From Longilinea sp035560795 (GTDB lineage Bacteria; Chloroflexota; Anaerolineae; Anaerolineales; Anaerolineaceae), in assembly GCA_035560795.1 (NCBI GenBank), contig DATMYV010000033.1, positions 1 to 26,560 on the forward strand: a DNA stretch of 26,560 nucleotides, written 5' to 3'. Of the stretch, positions 22,841 through 26,560 are shown piece by piece (the first letter of the stretch is position 1; every line of letters begins with the position of its first letter). The position numbers and the translations under genes were made by a program. A model generated the notes under the pieces. The model made no database searches and was not told the origin of the DNA. It saw nothing but the letters and a program-made list of their open reading frames with translations.

Positions 22841-23703
22841 GCAACCAACTGGGCGAAAAATGCAGCCGGTCCGACTGCCATGCCCACCAGACCGGTACCC
22901 ACATGTGCGCCGAGAGCTGGCGTAATCGAAACAGTTGGAAGCCACTCAATTTCGAATAACTGCAGCAGTTTTTCACGCAGCCACTCGGTCCCGGCCAAAT
23001 TATTTGCGTGCAAGAGTTGCACACGTAATTTTGTCCCTGCACCAAACCGTTTGACCAGCAGGTCGGCTTCATGATAAATTGCCCGTTTGAGCGTTATTTC
23101 CTGCCCAAGCTGTATGTAGGTCCCGTTTACTTTTTCCACGCCAATAATCGGTTTAATATTTAACAACGAAGCGACCAATCCTTTGATGTGGCTGATCCGG
23201 CCGCCGTGAATCAGATATTTCATCGTCGCTACGGTAAAAATCCCATCTGTCTGCAGACGCATTTCTGATAAATAATTCAGAATGCGCTCCAGGCTCCACC
23301 CTGCCCGATGTGCCCGGGCTGCAGCTTCCACCTGCCAACCCTGCGGGCAGGAAAGGGTACGCGTATCAAAAAACGTGACATGAGCTTCCGGTACCATGAC
23401 CGCCGCCGCCCGGGCAGAATTCATGGTTCCGCTTAAGCCTGAGGAAATATGTATGGAGAGAATCTCAGGATCCGTTTGCGCCAGTTTCTGATACAGTTCG
23501 ACGAATTCCCCGACAGAAGGCTGCGATGTGATCGGCATATCGTCAGTGTTTGCTAACAGCTTATAAAACTCATCCGGCATGATGTCCACGCCACTCGCAT
23601 AGGTGCGGTTATCCAGCGTTACCTTCAGCGGGGTGAAATGAATGCCAAATTCCTCAGCCACTTCGGGTAAAAGGTCAGCACCACGGTCGGTTACAATTTG
23701 CAT
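22837..23703 (-). CDS. DegV-family fatty acid-binding protein (FakB-like)
   Basis: The 288-residue product has the DegV fold throughout: the N-terminal 'IVTDRGADL' loop, 'ITSQPSVGEF' with the conserved TSQPS, 'SIHISSGLSGT', 'KYLIHGGRIS', 'KPIIGV' and the C-terminal 'PALGAHVGTGLVG'. Characterised members bind a fatty acid and present it to the FakA kinase, giving acyl-phosphate for phospholipid synthesis. No fakA is in view. GGAG lies about 6 nt before the ATG. It starts 22 bp after the mutL stop, so it is probably cotranscribed downstream of mutL. Confidence 0.93.
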   Translation of the reverse strand: MQIVTDRGADLLPEVAEEFGIHFTPLKVTLDNRTYASGVDIMPDEFYKLLANTDDMPITSQPSVGEFVELYQKLAQTDPEILSIHISSGLSGTMNSARAAAVMVPEAHVTFFDTRTLSCPQGWQVEAAARAHRAGWSLERILNYLSEMRLQTDGIFTVATMKYLIHGGRISHIKGLVASLLNIKPIIGVEKVNGTYIQLGQEITLKRAIYHEADLLVKRFGAGTKLRVQLLHANNLAGTEWLREKLLQLFEIEWLPTVSITPALGAHVGTGLVGMAVGPAAFFAQLVA

Positions 23704-23725
23704 GGGATCTCCATTATCTTAAGAA

Positions 23726-25480
23726 TTACCGGCTGCCCCGCCGGCCAAATTGACGTTCTAGCAAGTCCACCGATAGATGGATCATCGTCGGCCGTCCATG
23801 CGGACAAGTCCGCGGTGATCGGCAGGATTCCAGGTCTGATAATAATTTTTTCTGTTCTTCAACGGACATGACCTGGCCCGCCTTGATAGCGGCTCGTTTA
23901 CACACCCGCGCGGCGATGCGACTTTCAATCTCGCTGCGCAGCGGACTTTCATCTTCCTCAAAGTCTTCCACCAGCACCCGCAAAGCAGCTGCCGGTTCAA
24001 TACCAGTTAGCAATACCGGAACAGCCCGCACCCGGAAGGTACTGGGGCCAAAGGGCTCTATTTGAAAACCAAGATGCTCCAACACCTCCAATTGATTGGC
24101 AAACAAGCTGGCCTGCTGGGGCGGAAGTGTCACAACGGCGGGTTCCAACAGTGTCTGAGCGGCGATACGTTTTCCATCCACCTGTTTCATCAGCCGTTCG
24201 AACAGTACCCGTTCGTGTGCAGCGTGCTGATCGATTAAATACAACCCGTCCGGACCTTCAGCCACCAGGTAGGACAGCCCGACCTGGCCAATCAAACGTA
24301 GTAAAGGCAATTGCCCGGAAGGTAAATCATCGGTCTCAACATTTCGATTTGTTGTTGTGTCTAGGGATTCCTCCAAAATTTCTGCCTGGAGGTTGTTTTT
24401 CTGCAAATCGGCCGCCATATTCCAGGCTGGATCGATGATTTGTGGCTGGTTTCCGCCCGTTTGCCATTGCGGCATGCCGATGGATGGCACGGGCGAATAA
24501 GCCAGGAGCGCTCGGCGGGTGCCGCGCTGTACCAGGCTGAATATGCGATCCGCATCCCGAAAACGCACTTCTGCCTTGGCAGGATGCACATTTACATCCA
24601 CATCCTCCGGCGGTAAATGAACAAACACCACAGCCAGCGGGAAACGCCCTACCATTAAGAGTGTGTGGTAGGCTTGCACCAATGCTGTGGCCAGTGGAGC
24701 CGATTGGACCCAGCGGCCGTTAATGAAAAAAGTGATATCCCGCCGGTTTGACCGTGTCAGAGCAACCGGACTGATGAATCCATCCAAATGCCTTTGATCT
24801 TCTTCCGAAGACAATTCCAGAAGTTGTCTGGCAATATCGACGCCATAAAGCTGCGCCAGGATTTCACGCCGGTCGCCGTTGCCGCTGGTTTTTAAGGCTG
24901 GCCGGTTATCCTGCCAGAGTTGAAAGCGAACCTGCGGATATGCCAGCGCATAGCGCGTAACAAGGCCATCAATTTGGCTTCGTTCCGTCATATCCTTCTT
25001 GAGAAATTTCAGGCGCGCAGGCACATTGAAAAACAAATTTTCGACCCGCACAACGGTACCATCCGGGACGCCCACCCCCTCCAATGGGCCATTCAAGCCC
25101 CCTTCCACCTTAATACGCGCACCTACCTGGGCGCCAACGTGCCGTGTGGTTATTGAGAAACGCGAAACGGAGGCAATCGATGCCAGCGCTTCGCCGCGAA
25201 ATCCCAAAGTCGTGATGTGAAACAAATCTTCCGCAGTGCGCAGTTTGCTGGTTGCATGACGGGCAATGGCCAAGGGCAGTTCGTCCTGTGAAATGCCGTC
25301 ACCGTCATCGGATACTTCGATCAATCGCCGTCCAGCTTCCTCAATCCGGATACTGATATTGCGCGCGCCTGCGTCCAGTGAATTTTCCAGGAGTTCCTTC
25401 ACCACAGATGACGGCCGTTCGACAACCTCTCCGGCGGCAATTTGTGATGCGACATCTTCCGATAGCAAATGGATCGGCAT
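23726..25480 (-). CDS. mutL: DNA mismatch repair protein MutL (endonuclease type)
   Basis: The 584-residue product has the GHKL ATPase half with 'KELLENSLDAGA', 'VSDDGDGI' and 'TLGFRGEALASI', the transducer domain to about 330, a variable linker with acidic and Gln-rich parts, and a C-terminal dimerisation domain. The endonuclease motif DQHA-x2-E-x4-E is complete (DQHAAHERVLFE, first Asp at 417). Further conserved pieces 'RVCKRAAIKAGQ' and 'CPHGRP' follow. It is therefore a nicking MutL, as in organisms without MutH. It is cytoplasmic and acts with MutS, which is not in this window. AGGAG lies 6 nt before the ATG. degV follows in the same direction. Confidence 0.97.
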   Translation of the reverse strand: MPIHLLSEDVASQIAAGEVVERPSSVVKELLENSLDAGARNISIRIEEAGRRLIEVSDDGDGISQDELPLAIARHATSKLRTAEDLFHITTLGFRGEALASIASVSRFSITTRHVGAQVGARIKVEGGLNGPLEGVGVPDGTVVRVENLFFNVPARLKFLKKDMTERSQIDGLVTRYALAYPQVRFQLWQDNRPALKTSGNGDRREILAQLYGVDIARQLLELSSEEDQRHLDGFISPVALTRSNRRDITFFINGRWVQSAPLATALVQAYHTLLMVGRFPLAVVFVHLPPEDVDVNVHPAKAEVRFRDADRIFSLVQRGTRRALLAYSPVPSIGMPQWQTGGNQPQIIDPAWNMAADLQKNNLQAEILEESLDTTTNRNVETDDLPSGQLPLLRLIGQVGLSYLVAEGPDGLYLIDQHAAHERVLFERLMKQVDGKRIAAQTLLEPAVVTLPPQQASLFANQLEVLEHLGFQIEPFGPSTFRVRAVPVLLTGIEPAAALRVLVEDFEEDESPLRSEIESRIAARVCKRAAIKAGQVMSVEEQKKLLSDLESCRSPRTCPHGRPTMIHLSVDLLERQFGRRGSR

Positions 25481-25500
25481 GAAAGCTCCTGAGCTAATCG

Positions 25501-25529
25501 ATTATAAAATGTCCAAAATAATTTATGAA
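25501..25529 (-). promoter_or_regulatory. Promoter of mutL-degV
   Basis: On the minus strand TTCATA (plus 25524-25529, 4 of 6) and a perfect TATAAT (plus 25501-25506) are 17 bp apart. An inverted repeat AATAGGA/TCCTATT (25528-25534 and 25541-25547) lies right at the -35 box. Confidence 0.6.
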
Positions 25530-25589
25530 TAGGAGCAAAGTCCTATTTTCAGTCACGATTTCCGCATCGACCATCTTAGCGGTGCAAAC

Positions 25590-25619
25590 TTGGTAAATCC
25601 GCTCGCATTCGATTATACT
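25590..25619 (+). promoter_or_regulatory. Promoter of the HAD nucleotidase, leading to a leaderless start
   Basis: TTGGTA (25590-25595, 4 of 6) and TATACT (25614-25619, 5 of 6) are 18 bp apart. The -10 box is followed by 6 nt and then GTG at 25626. A TTG that could be read as a start codon at 25590 is part of the -35 box. Confidence 0.5.
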
Positions 25620-25625
25620 GGCGAT

Positions 25626-26303
25626 GTGGGTGAAAACACGCTTTTTATCGATCTTGACGATACCCTATACCCGGCTGACAGCGGTGTTTGGCAGGATATT
25701 CGAAACCGGATTGATCTGTACATGCACTCGGTGTTGGGCATCCCTGCGGCAGAAGTACCGGGGTTACGCCATTATCTCTTTACTACCTATGGGACTACTT
25801 TGCGCGGTTTGGAGGCGACACTATCCATTGATCCCATGGACTATCTGCGTTTTGTTCACGATGTGCCGCTTGACCGCTACCTAAAACCTGACCTTGAACT
25901 ACGCCGGATTTTACTCAATTACAAAGTTCCCAAATTCATTTTTACCAATGGAGACCGGCCGCATGCCTTGCGCGTCCTAAAGATCCTCGGGTTGGAAAAC
26001 CTGTTTGATGAAATTATTGATATCGTTGCATTGACCCCTTATTGCAAACCCATGCCTGAAACCTTTGATATTGCTTTAAAATACACGCGCCACTCTTCAC
26101 CATCTGACTGTGTCTTGGTGGATGATGCCCCCCGTAACTTGGCTGCCGCCCACGCCTATGGTTTCCAAACAGTCCTGGTCGGTCCGTCAAATCCAAGCGT
26201 ACCTTTTGCAATAGTAATTCCACGAGTTGCTGATTTACCCCTCGTGCTTCCTGTGAATGGCAATTTTGCATTTGATAACAGTGCGGGAATTCCTAATGAC
26301 TGA
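25626..26303 (+). CDS. HAD-family pyrimidine 5'-nucleotidase-like hydrolase
   Basis: The 225-residue product has the HAD motifs 'FIDLDDTLYPADSGVW' (nucleophile Asp and acid/base Asp), 'FTNGDRPHALRVLKILGL', the Lys in 'CKPMPETFDIALKY' and 'VLVDDAPRNLAAAHAYGF'. These match the SDT1/PHM8-like pyrimidine 5'-nucleotidase group, which dephosphorylates nucleoside monophosphates. Substrate choice is inferred from family only. The GTG at 25626 is preferred: a -10 box ends 6 nt before it. The in-frame TTG at 25590 lies inside the -35 element and lacks a ribosome site. The 3' end overlaps the next gene by 8 bp. Confidence 0.88.
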   Translation: MGENTLFIDLDDTLYPADSGVWQDIRNRIDLYMHSVLGIPAAEVPGLRHYLFTTYGTTLRGLEATLSIDPMDYLRFVHDVPLDRYLKPDLELRRILLNYKVPKFIFTNGDRPHALRVLKILGLENLFDEIIDIVALTPYCKPMPETFDIALKYTRHSSPSDCVLVDDAPRNLAAAHAYGFQTVLVGPSNPSVPFAIVIPRVADLPLVLPVNGNFAFDNSAGIPND

Positions 26304-26560
26304 CATACCATGGTTAGGCTGGGTATTGCTTGGGTTATTTTTGTTGTTTTTCGTGGCGATTAATTGGTCTCTGATTGCTGCTCTGCGGAAGAAAAATGAT
26401 CGAACAGAGAACAAATCAGCCAATGCAATCAAAACAATGACACAATCCATTAAGCAACCATGGAAAAAAGAGGATGAAATGCTTGCTGAGCTTTCCCGCC
26501 GCGCCAATGAATTGCGCAAGCCAGCTGAATCCGATGGGGAAACGCAGGATCCATCCAAAT
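26296..26560 (+). CDS. Small single-TM protein, truncated by the window end
   Basis: The frame opens at ATG 26296, overlapping the nucleotidase stop by 8 bp (ATGACTGA), and remains open for 88 codons to the window edge. The visible part begins MTDIPWLGWVLLG and has one TM helix (about residues 6-30), followed by a basic and then highly charged cytoplasmic stretch ('EDEMLAELSRRANELRK') that is probably helical. I recognise no domain. The overlap implies translational coupling with the nucleotidase. Confidence 0.7.
   Translation, partial: MTDIPWLGWVLLGLFLLFFVAINWSLIAALRKKNDRTENKSANAIKTMTQSIKQPWKKEDEMLAELSRRANELRKPAESDGETQDPSK

Overview
This window looks like chromosomal core and near-core DNA from a member of the Chloroflexota, most likely class Anaerolineae. 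That assignment is inference from style. Several exported proteins carry long Thr/Pro-rich stalks, there are lipoproteins with clear lipoboxes, an LCP-family lipoprotein, a FtsB/DivIC-like protein with a Trp-rich tail, multi-GAF signalling proteins and a MutL with the endonuclease motif. Base composition is about half G+C throughout. No phage, transposon, CRISPR array or obvious island is present.

Layout. Bases 173-5079 (+) hold envelope genes: an anchored PD40 beta-propeller protein, overlapping by 4 bp with an M23 peptidase lipoprotein, then a lipoprotein with an NBR1-like Ig domain under its own promoter, then queG. Bases 5080-7286 (-) hold an Ig-like/PD40 membrane protein and a two-LysM membrane protein, separated by a strong terminator. 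Bases 7473-12754 (+) are a partner-switching signalling operon: a STAS anti-sigma antagonist, an HATPase anti-sigma-type kinase and a 1276-residue phosphatase with six GAF-like domains, followed by a HAD hydrolase. Bases 12799-13345 (-) hold a FtsB/DivIC-like division protein and tRNA-Leu(CAG). Bases 13473-18150 (+) hold a 7TM/GAF protein with a degenerate kinase domain, an LCP-family protein and a tyrosine-recombinase-fold protein that has lost most of its active site. tilS (-) converges on it. Bases 19723-22840 (+) are a tight operon of a receiver-CpaE/TadZ-like ATPase, a sirtuin and a soluble GAF histidine kinase. mutL-degV (-) converges on that operon. Finally a HAD nucleotidase (+) overlaps a truncated single-TM protein at the window edge.

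How the genes work together. Two signalling cassettes stand out. The first is RsbV/RsbW/RsbU-like and has no sigma factor gene in view. The second is a kinase, a response regulator fused to a ParA-like domain, and a sirtuin in one transcript. Much of the rest acts at the cell surface (peptidoglycan hydrolysis, LysM binding, LCP transfer, division) or on nucleic acids (QueG and TilS for tRNA modification, MutL for mismatch repair).

Regulatory signals are unusually readable. There are good intrinsic terminators, several TTGACA-17-TAnnnT promoters, and at least three genes (the Ig/PD40 gene, tilS, the HAD nucleotidase; possibly the FtsB-like gene) where the -10 box lies only 6-9 nt upstream of the start codon with no usable Shine-Dalgarno site, which suggests leaderless transcripts. 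The most unusual findings are the leaderless set, the catalytically dead recombinase, the sirtuin inside a two-component operon and the degenerate kinases and ATPases.
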